Positions 25,999-34,425 of a stretch of 64,000 bases of DNA are shown piece by piece. Position 1 is the stretch's first letter, and each line of letters begins with the position of its first letter. A program made the translations under genes and the position numbers. The notes under the pieces are model-generated. The model was not told where the DNA came from, did not search any database, and saw only the letters and a program-made list of their open reading frames with translations. This DNA is from Rhodopseudomonas palustris (GTDB lineage Bacteria > Pseudomonadota > Alphaproteobacteria > Rhizobiales > Xanthobacteraceae), in the NCBI RefSeq assembly GCF_007005445.1, contig NZ_CP041387.1, forward strand, positions 2,877,001 through 2,941,000, in the 5' to 3' direction.

Positions 25999-26836
25999 CG
26001 TGCAAGACGTGAAGGACATCGTTCGCGAGAAATACGCCGGCGCCGCGCTGAAGGTCGCCACCGGCGGCGGCGCGTCGTGCTGCGGGTCGTCGGTGCTTCC
26101 CGGCGCCAGCCCGATCACCAGCAATCTCTACGACGCCGCGCAGGAACAGGGCCTGCCGGCCGAGGCGATGCTGGCTTCGCTCGGCTGCGGCAACCCGACC
26201 GCGCTGGCGCAGTTGTCGCCGGGCGAGATCGTGCTCGATCTCGGCTCCGGCGGCGGCATCGACGTGCTGCTGTCGGCGCGCCGGGTCGGCCCGACCGGCA
26301 AGGCCTACGGCCTCGACATGACCGACGAGATGCTGGCGCTGGCGCGCGACAATCAGCGCAAGGCCGGGCTCGACAACGTCGAATTCCTCAAGGGCGAGAT
26401 CGAGGCGATCCCCCTGCCCGACGCTTCGGTCGACGTGATCATCTCGAACTGCGTCATCAACCTGTCGGGCGACAAGGACCGCGTGCTGCGCGAGGCGTTC
26501 CGGGTGCTGAAGCCGGGCGGCCGGTTCGCGGTGTCGGACGTGGTGACGCGCGGCGAGATTCCGGACGCGCTGCGCCGCGACGTGCTGCTGTGGGTCGGCT
26601 GCCTCGCCGGCGCGCTCGACGAGGCCGACTACGTCGCCAGGCTGGAAGCCGCCGGCTTCGCGCAGATCTCGATCGAGCCGACGCGCGTGTACGACATCGA
26701 GGACGCCCGCGAATTCCTGGCCGGCAAGGGCATCGACGTCGACGCCCTCGCCCCAAAGATGCAGGGCAAGTTCTTCAGCGGATTCGTCCGGGCCACCAAG
26801 CCCGATGGAAACTCGTCCGCAGGATGCTGCATCTGA
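25988..26836 (+). CDS. arsM: ArsM, As(III) S-adenosylmethionine methyltransferase
   Basis: A 282-residue enzyme that methylates arsenite stepwise to volatile trimethylarsine. The SAM motif is [13 protein letters not shown] (about 83-96). The conserved cysteines are visible as Cys67 (SLGCGNP), Cys155 (SNCVINL) and Cys205 (VGCLAG), with Cys31-Cys32 near the N-terminus and a Cys pair at the C-terminus (AGCCI). It overlaps arsR by eleven bases. The R. palustris enzyme of this type has been characterised experimentally. Confidence 0.96.
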   Translation: MPTDVQDVKDIVREKYAGAALKVATGGGASCCGSSVLPGASPITSNLYDAAQEQGLPAEAMLASLGCGNPTALAQLSPGEIVLDLGSGGGIDVLLSARRVGPTGKAYGLDMTDEMLALARDNQRKAGLDNVEFLKGEIEAIPLPDASVDVIISNCVINLSGDKDRVLREAFRVLKPGGRFAVSDVVTRGEIPDALRRDVLLWVGCLAGALDEADYVARLEAAGFAQISIEPTRVYDIEDAREFLAGKGIDVDALAPKMQGKFFSGFVRATKPDGNSSAGCCI

Positions 26837-26895
26837 CGCGGCGTCCTGGCTAACTCATTGCGAGGAGCACCGGGATCGACCCGCACGCCGGCGCA

Positions 26896-27096
26896 TCACC
26901 CCTTCTTTGCCAGCCGCTTCTCCACCTTCTTGCGCGCGTTGCCGACCTTCTTGACGGCCTTCTTCACTGCGGGCGCGGAGCGGCCGGTCTTGTTGGCCTC
27001 GTAGCGCACTTCGTAGTCCTGGCCGGAGGCGACGCGCGCCCGGTCCTGCTTGCGTCCGCGCGTCGTGGTCTTCTTGGTGGCTTTCTTCGCAGCCAT
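26896..27096 (-). CDS. Small basic DUF3606-like protein
   Basis: A 66-residue, lysine-rich protein. After a basic head (AAKKATKKTTTRGRK) comes a segment matching the DUF3606 pattern: DYEVRYEANKTGRSAPAVKK then AVKKVGNARKKVEK. The ATG at 27096 has AGGAGG upstream; a start at 27132 is possible but less likely. The charge suggests nucleic-acid contact, but function is unknown. Confidence 0.75.
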   Translation of the reverse strand: MAAKKATKKTTTRGRKQDRARVASGQDYEVRYEANKTGRSAPAVKKAVKKVGNARKKVEKRLAKKG

Positions 27097-27198
27097 GCTG
27101 GCCTCCTGATGTTGCCCCCGTGAGCAACGCATTCAGGAATCGCTGGTTCCGAAGACGCGGCGTCGTACCGAATTGAATCGAGCGTGGTTTGCCGCCCT

Positions 27199-27290
27199 CG
27201 TCATGGCCGGGCATCGTCCCGGCCATCCATGCCTTGCTCGCCGACAGGTCTCCAAGACGTGGATGCCCGCGACAAGCGCGGGCATGACGA
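27199..27290. repeat. Long palindromic intergenic repeat (CGTCATGGCCGGG family)
   Basis: Full copy of the element at 7278-7368: CGTCATGGCCGGGCATCGTC at one end, GTGGATGCCCGCGACAAGCG and GGGCATGACGA at the other. It lies between the DUF3606-like gene and the downstream end of the lyase gene. Confidence 0.8.
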
Positions 27291-27324
27291 CGTTTGTGCT
27301 GCAAGACGCGAGTAACAGCGACGA

Positions 27325-28773
27325 TTACAGGCTGTCGCCGAAATCCTCGCGGAATTTCGCCACCAGCTTGTTCTGCCAGTCGGTCACCGGCTTGAGCAGG
27401 CCGTAGAAGAACCGCAGCACTTCCGGCTCCTCGATGAAGGTCAGGCCCTCGATCAGCTTGCGGTTGGCGTACAGCCAGGCGATGCGGTCGACCGCGTATT
27501 TGACCTGCGACAGCGTGAACACGCGGCGCGGCATGGCAAGGCGCACCAACTCCATGTTGGCGTAGATCTCGCTGCCGTCGGGCTCGCGCTGCTCGGACAG
27601 CGTGCCGCGCTCCATGCCGCGGATGCCGGAGGCGACGTACAGCGCCGCCGCCAGCGCGCCGGCCGGATATTGCGACTGCGGGATGTGGTCGACGAAGCGC
27701 TTGGCGTCGATATGACAACCGAGGCCGCCGGCCGGCGTGATCACCGGAACGCCGCGCTCGACGAGCTGGTCCACCATATAGGCGATGAACTGCGGCCCCT
27801 GGTTGATCATCTCCTCGTCCATGGTCTCGTCAAGGCCGACGGTGAGCGCTTCCATCTCGCGCACCGACATGCCGCCATAGGTGAGGAAGCCCTCGTACAG
27901 CGGCACCAGCGGCCGCATCTTTTCGTACAGCGCGCGGTCGCGGATGCAGATCCCGCCGCCGCGGGCGCAGCCGAGCTTGCGCGCCGAGAAGTAGATGATG
28001 TCGCACAGGTCGGCGGTGCGGCGGGTGATCTCGCGGATCGACAGCGCCTTGCAGTGATCCTCGCGGGTCTTGTTGAAGTACAGATTGTCGGCGAGCAGGC
28101 TGGCGTCGAGCACCAGCGGAATGCCGTGCTCCTTGCAGACGTTGCTGACGTCGGCGAGATTCTGCAGCGACACCGGCTGGCCGCCGATCAGGTTGGTACC
28201 GCTCTCCATCCGGACGAAGCCGACATTGGCGGCGCCGACCTTCTCGATCACCGCCCGCAGCTTGGCGATGTCCATGTTGCCTTTGAACGGATTGGCGCTG
28301 GTCACTTCGAGCCCGGCATCGGTCACCAGCTCCTCCACCGTGCCGCCCTGCAGCACGATATGCGCCTTGGTGGTGGTGAAGTGATAGTTCATCGGCACGA
28401 CCTTGCCGGGCGTGACGAACACCTTGGCGAGGATATGCTCGCAGGCGCGGCCCTGATGGGTCGGCAGGAAGTAGTGCATGCCGAAGATCTCGCGCAGCTT
28501 GTCTTCGAGCCGGGTGTAGGTGGCGCTGCCGGCGTAGCTGTCGTCGGCGGTCAGCATCGCGGCCTGCTGGCGGTCGCTCATCGCGTTGACACCGGAATCC
28601 GTCAGCATGTCGAGGAAGACGTCGTCGTTCTTGAGCAGGAAAGTGTTGTTGCCGGCCTCGGTAATCTTCTCCAGCCGGCGCTCGACCGGCGGCAGGCTGA
28701 GCTTCTGCACGATCCGCACCTTGTGCATCTCGAGCGGCACCGCCTCGTTGCCGAAAAACTTCACTGTCGCCAT
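27325..28773 (-). CDS. PLP-dependent beta-eliminating lyase (tryptophanase/tyrosine phenol-lyase family)
   Basis: A 482-residue fold-type I PLP enzyme, collinear with tyrosine phenol-lyase and tryptophanase: GYNTFLL-like NNTFLLKNDD, LTDSGVNAMSD, PTHQGRACEHILA, NYHFTTTKAH, GGQPVSL and MERGTLSEQREP. The PLP lysine is in SARKLG, where the family has SGKKD/SAKKD. The Asp that contacts the PLP nitrogen is kept (VLDASLL), but the Arg three residues later is Leu. The substrate may therefore differ from Tyr or Trp. A FixK-like box lies upstream. Confidence 0.85.
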   Translation of the reverse strand: MATVKFFGNEAVPLEMHKVRIVQKLSLPPVERRLEKITEAGNNTFLLKNDDVFLDMLTDSGVNAMSDRQQAAMLTADDSYAGSATYTRLEDKLREIFGMHYFLPTHQGRACEHILAKVFVTPGKVVPMNYHFTTTKAHIVLQGGTVEELVTDAGLEVTSANPFKGNMDIAKLRAVIEKVGAANVGFVRMESGTNLIGGQPVSLQNLADVSNVCKEHGIPLVLDASLLADNLYFNKTREDHCKALSIREITRRTADLCDIIYFSARKLGCARGGGICIRDRALYEKMRPLVPLYEGFLTYGGMSVREMEALTVGLDETMDEEMINQGPQFIAYMVDQLVERGVPVITPAGGLGCHIDAKRFVDHIPQSQYPAGALAAALYVASGIRGMERGTLSEQREPDGSEIYANMELVRLAMPRRVFTLSQVKYAVDRIAWLYANRKLIEGLTFIEEPEVLRFFYGLLKPVTDWQNKLVAKFREDFGDSL

Positions 28774-28846
28774 GTCGCAAACTCCCCCGACCGTTCTCCC
28801 GCACCGCGCGGGGGCCTTGGCTTATCGGGCAGGCGGACTTTCTCAA

Positions 28847-28860
28847 TTGCGCTTGATCAA
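28847..28860. promoter_or_regulatory. FixK/FNR-type box upstream of the lyase gene
   Basis: TTGCGCTTGATCAA fits the FixK2 consensus TTG(A/C)-N6-(T/G)CAA and lies 73 bases before the lyase ATG. It suggests induction at low oxygen. Confidence 0.5.
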
Positions 28861-29042
28861 ACGGACGCCGCCCCGCGGAGCCCCGCCGGGGCCGACAGGC
28901 GAAACAAATCCCTACTGCGACGAAACCAAATCCACAGCCCGGCGAAAACGTCCGGAAACGGATGCTGGGGTACTGATAGCGCCAACAAGCCGCCGCAAAG
29001 GCGCCGAGGCGAACGACCAGAGCACCCACAGGGGGACCGACC

Positions 29043-29759
29043 ATGATCCGTTTTCCGCGAACCAGCCGTGCCGCCGCGGCCGCAATCGTCGCGATCAGCA
29101 CCATTGCCATCGCCGCGCCCGCCAATGCGGCGCAGCCGCTGCCGTTCCCGTTCCTGCCCTTCCTGCCGCAGCCGGCGACGATGCAGCCGCTGGCCTACGC
29201 GCCGGTCGAACAGACCGCACCGCAGCCCCAGGCCGCGCCTCAGGACGACGGGGAGGCTGCCGCCGAGCTTCCAGCGCGGCTGAAGCGCCAGATCGTCACC
29301 TATCCGAGCCGTGAGGCGCCGGGCACCATCATCGTCGATACCCCGAACACCTATCTGTATTACGTGCTCGGTGGCGGTCGCGCGATCCGCTACGGTATTG
29401 GGGTCGGCCGCGATGGCTTCACCTGGTCGGGCGTCAAGTCGGTCACCAGAAAGGCGGAGTGGCCGGATTGGACGCCGCCGCCGGAAATGATCGCCCGCCA
29501 GCCCTATCTGCCGCGCCACATGGCCGGCGGCCCGGGCAATCCGCTCGGCGCCCGCGCGATGTATCTCGGCGGCTCCATCTATCGCATCCACGGCACCAAC
29601 GCGCCGTCGACGATCGGCACCCACGTCTCGTCCGGCTGCATCCGGCTGACCAATGAGGACGTCAAGGATCTGTATGCGCGGGTCGGCGTCGGTGCCAAGG
29701 TGATCGTGCTGCCCGACAACCGCCGCGCCGCCGATGCCGGCACCGGACGCCGCGGCTGA
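29043..29759 (+). CDS. L,D-transpeptidase (YkuD/ErfK family), exported
   Basis: A 238-residue periplasmic enzyme that makes 3-3 peptidoglycan cross-links or attaches proteins to the wall. It has an N-terminal signal peptide (AAAAAIVAISTIAIAAPANA), a proline/glutamine-rich spacer (about 30-75), and a YkuD domain with IYRIHGTN and the catalytic HVSSGCIRL. No LysM domain is present. The ATG at 29043 follows GGGGGACC. It stands alone. Confidence 0.93.
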   Translation: MIRFPRTSRAAAAAIVAISTIAIAAPANAAQPLPFPFLPFLPQPATMQPLAYAPVEQTAPQPQAAPQDDGEAAAELPARLKRQIVTYPSREAPGTIIVDTPNTYLYYVLGGGRAIRYGIGVGRDGFTWSGVKSVTRKAEWPDWTPPPEMIARQPYLPRHMAGGPGNPLGARAMYLGGSIYRIHGTNAPSTIGTHVSSGCIRLTNEDVKDLYARVGVGAKVIVLPDNRRAADAGTGRRG

Positions 29760-29946
29760 GTCGTCACTGCGGTAAGCGATTCGTTCATTCAAGACGCGCG
29801 GTCTCGTCGGAGGCCGCGCGTATCTGCGTCAGGCGTCTATCGCCGCTTACCGCGGAGGTTGTCAGCTAACCGTCAGCACGGCGGAACTATCAGTTTGCCT
29901 GACCGCGGCTCATCCTCTCTGTGCGCCGCGACGAAGGAGGACTGTG

Positions 29947-30285
29947 ATGGACAAGCCGATCGACTCCGCGGCCCTATTGACGCGCCGGCGCCTGCTCGCA
30001 ATCGCCGGCCTGACGCTGGCAGCGACCTGCACTGCCACCACGACCGGCCGGGCGCAGCCGTCAGCCGGGTGTTCGGAGATGATCCCGCGAAAATCATCGC
30101 AGCAGGACGCTCGCTTCGTCGCGACCGCGACCTCCGGACGGCGCTGCGGCTCCTGCCGGTTCTATCGGGCGCCGGACCAGTGCCTGGTGGTCGAAGGGCC
30201 GGTCAGCGCGGAGTCGGTGTGCAGTCTTTGGGCACAACGCGGCGGTGCACTGGGCTGCGAGCCCGACGGGCCCATTCGGCTGTAA
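29947..30285 (+). CDS. High-potential iron-sulfur protein (HiPIP), Tat-exported, short variant
   Basis: A 112-residue periplasmic electron carrier. A twin-arginine signal (TRRRLLAIAGLTLAAT, about 12-27) precedes a C-terminal domain with Cys67, Cys70, Cys79 and Cys92 in CGSCRFYRAPDQC and SVCSLW, the HiPIP cluster pattern but with a shorter second spacing than in classical HiPIPs. A strong AAGGAGG lies six bases before the ATG at 29947. HiPIPs carry electrons in photosynthetic or iron-oxidising chains; the partner here is unknown. Confidence 0.82.
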   Translation: MDKPIDSAALLTRRRLLAIAGLTLAATCTATTTGRAQPSAGCSEMIPRKSSQQDARFVATATSGRRCGSCRFYRAPDQCLVVEGPVSAESVCSLWAQRGGALGCEPDGPIRL

Positions 30286-30441
30286 TGTTCGGCAACACTC
30301 CGCCGCATCCGGGGCGCCGTTACCGGCGATATCGCGGCGGTTCGCAGGCCTTTCCACGGCCTGGCGGCCAACGCATCTGGCGCCGCTGGCGCCCCCCGCC
30401 CCCGGCCTGTATTGTCCCGGCCGTTCCGACCCGGGGTATCG

Positions 30442-32004
30442 ATGCGTTTCGTCAAGTTTGGATTGGTAGCACTCGCGATCGTCGCGATCTCTTTCACTGT
30501 CACGCTGAAGGCGTTCGACTGGCTGGCGCCGCGCGCCATCTCGCCGCCGAGCCTGCAGGCGCTGCCGCCACTGCCGCCGATCCGGCAGTCGACCGTGGTG
30601 GTGCCGGTATCGGTGCCGCTCGGCACCATCCGCGATCTGGTCGATGCGGTCGCACCGCGCAGCTTCTCCGGCAAAGCCGACAACCCGCTGTCCCAGTATG
30701 TGCAGAACGCAGATATCCACTGGACCGCGACGCGCGGCGCGGTGACGGTGCGCGGCGCCAGGGATCAGCTCACGATCACCTCGCCACTCAACGGCACAGT
30801 GAATGCCAAGGGCTCGCTGTCCGCCAGCACCCAATCCAAAGTCGACGACACGCTCGGCCGGCTGCTCGGCACGAAGGTCGCCAAGCAGATCGGGGTCAAC
30901 ATCAAGTCGTTCAATGCCAATGGCGACATCAAGGGTACGATCGCGATCAGCGCCAGGCCGGAGGTGCTGCCGAACTGGCACGTCGATCCGCATCTCGACG
31001 CCGAAGTGGTGCTGTCGGATTCCGGCGTGTCGGTCGGCGGCGTCCGCATCGACGTGCCGCAGCAGGTCAAGCCGGTGATCGACAAGGCGATCGCCGACCA
31101 GCTCGGCCGGCTGGAGCGGCAGATCCGCGACGACAGCGCGCTGGAGCGCAGCGCGCGCCGCGAATGGGACCGGCTGTGCCGCTCGGTGGCGCTGCAAGGC
31201 GCCGGCGTGCCGAACGGCTTCTTCCTGGAGATCCGCCCGACCCGGGCGCTGGCGGCGCAACCGCAGGTCGACGCCTCGGCGGCGACGCTGACGCTGGGCA
31301 TCGTCGCCGATACCCGCATCACCGCCGGCCCCACCAAGCCGCAATGCCCGTTCCCGCCAGCGCTGCAGATGGTCGCGCCGGACACCGCGGGCGTCAAAGT
31401 CGCGGTGCCGATCGACATCCCGTTCCAGGAGCTCGACCGCATTCTCGAAGCGCAATTCGTCGGCAAGACCTTCCCGGAAGGCGACAGCCGCGCCGCAATC
31501 ACGGTGAAGCGTGCCAAGCTCGCCGCCAGCGGCGACCGGCTGCTGATCTCCCTGCTGGTCGACGCGAAGGAGAACCGCAGCTTCTTCGGCTTCGGCACCG
31601 AGGCGACGCTGCACATCTGGGGCCGTCCGACACTCGACCAGGAAGAGCAGACCTTGCGGCTGTCGGACATCCAGCTCGCCGTCGAATCCGAAGCCGCGTT
31701 CGGGCTGCTCGGCGACACCGCCCGCGCCGCGGTACCGTATCTGGAAAGAGCGATCGCCGACAAGGCGGTGATCGACCTGAAGCCGGAATCGTCCAACGTG
31801 CAGCGCCGGATCGGCAACATGATCGCCAGCTATCAGCGCAACGAGGACGGCATGAGAATTTCCTCGGAGATCTCCAGCCTGCGGCTGTCGGACCTGGTGT
31901 TCGATTCAAACATGCTGCGGATCACCGCCGAGGCTAACGGCATCCTCGAAGTCAAGGTGACCCGGCTCAAACCACCGGAGCTGCCGCAGCCGGCACCGCG
32001 CTGA
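30442..32004 (+). CDS. DUF4403 family protein, membrane-anchored or exported
   Basis: A 520-residue protein with one N-terminal hydrophobic segment (FGLVALAIVAISFTVTL, about 6-23) and a long beta-rich body. Segments such as SVPLGTIRDLVDAVAP, VDIPFQELDRILEAQF and DTARAAVPYLERAI suggest a lipid-transfer-like fold (DUF4403). The start MRFVKFG at 30442 is preferred to an upstream ATG at 30412. No operon partner is evident. Confidence 0.75.
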   Translation: MRFVKFGLVALAIVAISFTVTLKAFDWLAPRAISPPSLQALPPLPPIRQSTVVVPVSVPLGTIRDLVDAVAPRSFSGKADNPLSQYVQNADIHWTATRGAVTVRGARDQLTITSPLNGTVNAKGSLSASTQSKVDDTLGRLLGTKVAKQIGVNIKSFNANGDIKGTIAISARPEVLPNWHVDPHLDAEVVLSDSGVSVGGVRIDVPQQVKPVIDKAIADQLGRLERQIRDDSALERSARREWDRLCRSVALQGAGVPNGFFLEIRPTRALAAQPQVDASAATLTLGIVADTRITAGPTKPQCPFPPALQMVAPDTAGVKVAVPIDIPFQELDRILEAQFVGKTFPEGDSRAAITVKRAKLAASGDRLLISLLVDAKENRSFFGFGTEATLHIWGRPTLDQEEQTLRLSDIQLAVESEAAFGLLGDTARAAVPYLERAIADKAVIDLKPESSNVQRRIGNMIASYQRNEDGMRISSEISSLRLSDLVFDSNMLRITAEANGILEVKVTRLKPPELPQPAPR

Positions 32005-32082
32005 TCCAGTGTCGTGAAGCTTGTGTCGTGAAGCGGTTCAGTTCGCTGCAATCGGACGATGACGCGCACTCACCCACGCGCA

Positions 32083-32113
32083 CGAACGCCGCCGGGAAAA
32101 CCGGCGGCGTTCG
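32083..32113. terminator. Bidirectional hairpin between converging genes
   Basis: Perfect 13-base arms CGAACGCCGCCGG / CCGGCGGCGTTCG around GAAAA, lying between the converging DUF4403 and PRC-barrel genes. There is no U tract. Confidence 0.65.
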
Positions 32114-32140
32114 CGTGACGAGGCTTTCAGCCTGCGTCGC

Positions 32141-32692
32141 TTACCTCGAATACTTGAACTCGGGCATCGCGGTGAGCTGATCCTTGGTGGCGTTCAGCAC
32201 GGCGTGGTCCGGATACCAGCGATCCGCGTTGCTCGCCGTGGCCGACGTCGAGCCCGCCGCACCGGTGGTGGTGCCGGCCGGAGACGCGGTCGAGGTGGCC
32301 GAACCGGCCGGCGCGGTCTGGGTATTGGCCGCAGTGTTGGACGAGACCGGGGTGTTCACCCACTGCAACTTGTCGAACGCCACGGCGACGTCGCGCTGGC
32401 CGACGCCGAGGAAGCCGCCGACGCCGATCACCACGCCCTGGATGCGCCCCTGGTTATCGATCAGCAGTTCGCTGATGTCGCCGAGCTTCTCGTTGCCCTG
32501 GTTGTACACGTTGACGCCCATCAGCTTCGACGCGCGCCACTGCCCCATGTGCTGCTGCGAGGCGCCGGTGGCCGCGGCCGACGGCTTGGCCATGGTGTTG
32601 GTGTTGTCAGCCGGCGCCGGATTCTGCGCGTAAGCGGCGGTCGCGAGCAGGGTGGTGCCCAGCAGGCCGGCGATCATCGTCTTGGCTTTCAT
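32141..32692 (-). CDS. Exported PRC-barrel domain protein
   Basis: A 183-residue protein with a signal peptide (MIAGLLGTTLLATAAYAQ), a PRC-barrel (about 50-110; ASKLMGVNVYNQGNEKLGDISELLID and GVVIGVGGFLGVGQRDVAV) and an Ala/Thr/Ser-rich linker before a short conserved tail (WYPDHAVLNATKDQLTAMPEF). Such periplasmic PRC-barrels are common in this family of bacteria; a stress-related role is often assumed but not shown. Confidence 0.85.
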   Translation of the reverse strand: MKAKTMIAGLLGTTLLATAAYAQNPAPADNTNTMAKPSAAATGASQQHMGQWRASKLMGVNVYNQGNEKLGDISELLIDNQGRIQGVVIGVGGFLGVGQRDVAVAFDKLQWVNTPVSSNTAANTQTAPAGSATSTASPAGTTTGAAGSTSATASNADRWYPDHAVLNATKDQLTAMPEFKYSR

Positions 32693-32986
32693 CGGATTGT
32701 GCCCTCTTGGTTGTGAATGGTGCCTACAGAACCGCGGACACCACACTGCGTTCCCGCAATCGAACTGTTTTTTCGCGCACCGCTGCGTACCAATCGATTA
32801 GTTCGCGGCGGGCGCCGGGTTCCCTCATGGCCGGGTTCCCGGACAATCCTGCGTAGACCGATGCGTCGCAACGACGCGCGTCGCCAAGCGTCCGCCTCAA
32901 AGAGAAAGCGCACCTCCTCCGCGGACGGAAGAGATGCGCTTGAACCGACGGCGTCACACAGTCGGGTAGATCCAATTGGTCGCAGG

Positions 32987-33538
32987 TCAGACCTGGTAGT
33001 TGATCAGCAGCGCCGAGAACGAGGAGGAACTGGTCGCATTGCCGCTGGCGCCGTAGCTGCTGGCGGTCGACGACGATTGCTGCTCCTGCAGCAGCTTGAG
33101 GAACTCCTTCAGCACCTCGCTGACGTCGGAGCTCGATGACGACGAGCCGCTCGACGAGACCGAGGACACCGAACCGGAGGAATCGTCGGGCGGCGGCGGC
33201 GGCGGCGGTCCGCCAGCGCCGCCGGTCGCACCGCCGGCGAAGGTGTTCTGGAACAGGCTCTGCAATTCGGCGGCCTGATCGGAGGTCAGCGTGCCGTTGG
33301 AGACTTCGGCCGCGATCAGGTCGTCGATCTTGGACTTCATGTCGCTCGGCGGAGAGCCGGCACTGCCGCTGGCGCGGTTGCTCTGTAACGCCGTATCGAT
33401 GTCCTGCAGCGCCGTCGACAATGCGTCCGCATCGGTCGAATTGACGGTGCCGGCGGAGACTTCGGAGGCGAGCTCCTTCTGGAGCATCTGAAGCGGGGAC
33501 AGATAGCTGCCGGAGGCAGCGGAGGAGATGGAGGTCAT
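32987..33538 (-). CDS. Serine/glycine/proline-rich hypothetical protein
   Basis: A 183-residue protein starting MTSISSAASGSYLSPLQMLQ, with two similar helical blocks (about 12-45 and 75-105: SEVSAGTVNSTDADALSTAL and AEVSNGTLTSDQAAELQSLF), a proline run, a serine-rich stretch and a helical segment (EVLKEFLKLLQEQQ). The duplicated NGTL/TVNS-D pattern recalls degenerate EF-hand loops, but I cannot assign it. No signal peptide is clear. It is divergent from the two-component genes. Confidence 0.65.
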   Translation of the reverse strand: MTSISSAASGSYLSPLQMLQKELASEVSAGTVNSTDADALSTALQDIDTALQSNRASGSAGSPPSDMKSKIDDLIAAEVSNGTLTSDQAAELQSLFQNTFAGGATGGAGGPPPPPPPDDSSGSVSSVSSSGSSSSSSDVSEVLKEFLKLLQEQQSSSTASSYGASGNATSSSSFSALLINYQV

Positions 33539-33574
33539 GAGAAACTCCAGGCTTTGATCACGACCGACGCTATG

Positions 33575-33588
33575 GTTAATCAATTAAC
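33575..33588. promoter_or_regulatory. Inverted repeat in the divergent promoter region
   Basis: GTTAAT-CA-ATTAAC, an A+T-rich dyad between the serine-rich protein gene and the response regulator. It could be a binding site of the regulator, but nothing else supports this. Confidence 0.3.
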
Positions 33589-33702
33589 GAGATATTCCGG
33601 CGCTCCGCCCGGTTGGTTGCGGGATTTTGCGGACTGGCGTTCAGAAACAAACTGAAACAAGATTCTTCGGCAAGCCGCCCCGAAACATCGCAAAACCCCG
33701 GC

Positions 33703-34425
33703 ATGAGCAGCACACCGCCATCCATTCTCGTGGTCGAGGACGATCGCGAGACCCGCGCGCTGATCGCGAAGTATCTGCGCAGCAACAACTGCAACGTCGC
33801 CACCGCCGCCGACGGCCGCGAGATGGAGCGCTGGATCGCCGACCATCGGGTCGATCTCGTCGTGCTCGACGTGATGCTGCCGGGCGAAGACGGCCTCAGC
33901 CTGTGCCGCAAGATCCGCGCGAATTCGCAATTGCCGATCATCATGCTGACGGCGCGCGGCGACGATGTCGACCGCATCCTCGGCCTGGAGATGGGCGCCG
34001 ACGACTACCTGCCGAAGCCGTTCAATCCGCGCGAACTGCTGGCGCGGATCCGCTCGGTGCTGCGCCGTCAGGCCAGCGCGGTCACCGCCAGCGCGGCGCC
34101 CGGCGCCACCACGCTCGGCTTTCTCGGTTGGCGGATGGACTGCCGGCGTCGCGAGTTGCGCAATCCCGACGGCGCGCTGGTGGCGATGACCAGCGCCGAA
34201 TTCGATCTGCTGCAGGCGCTGTGCGAACGCGCCGGCCGGGTGCTGTCGCGCGAGGCCCTGCTCGATCTCACCCACGGCCGCAACGTCGGCGCCTTCGAGC
34301 GCTCGATCGACGTGCTGATCAGCCGGATCCGGCGCAAAATCGAGCCCGATCCGCGCGAGGCGACGCTGATCAAAACGGTGCGGGCCGGCGGCTACGTGTT
34401 CACTCCGATGGTCGAATCGACATGA
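33703..34425 (+). CDS. OmpR-family response regulator
   Basis: A 240-residue regulator with a receiver domain (acidic VEDD at 11-14, phospho-acceptor Asp56 in LVVLDVMLP, Thr in LTARGD, Lys in YLPKPFNP) and a C-terminal winged helix (about 140-235; MTSAEFDLLQAL and IDVLISRIRRKIE). It starts at ATG 33703 and its stop overlaps the kinase ATG (ATGA), so the pair is translationally coupled. Target genes are unknown. Confidence 0.94.
   Translation: MSSTPPSILVVEDDRETRALIAKYLRSNNCNVATAADGREMERWIADHRVDLVVLDVMLPGEDGLSLCRKIRANSQLPIIMLTARGDDVDRILGLEMGADDYLPKPFNPRELLARIRSVLRRQASAVTASAAPGATTLGFLGWRMDCRRRELRNPDGALVAMTSAEFDLLQALCERAGRVLSREALLDLTHGRNVGAFERSIDVLISRIRRKIEPDPREATLIKTVRAGGYVFTPMVEST

Noticed and set aside
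29859..31937. A 692-codon plus-strand frame covering the HiPIP and DUF4403 genes
   Set aside because: It is an off-frame reading with Arg/Pro/Ala-rich nonsense; two real genes with signal sequences and good ribosome sites occupy other frames.
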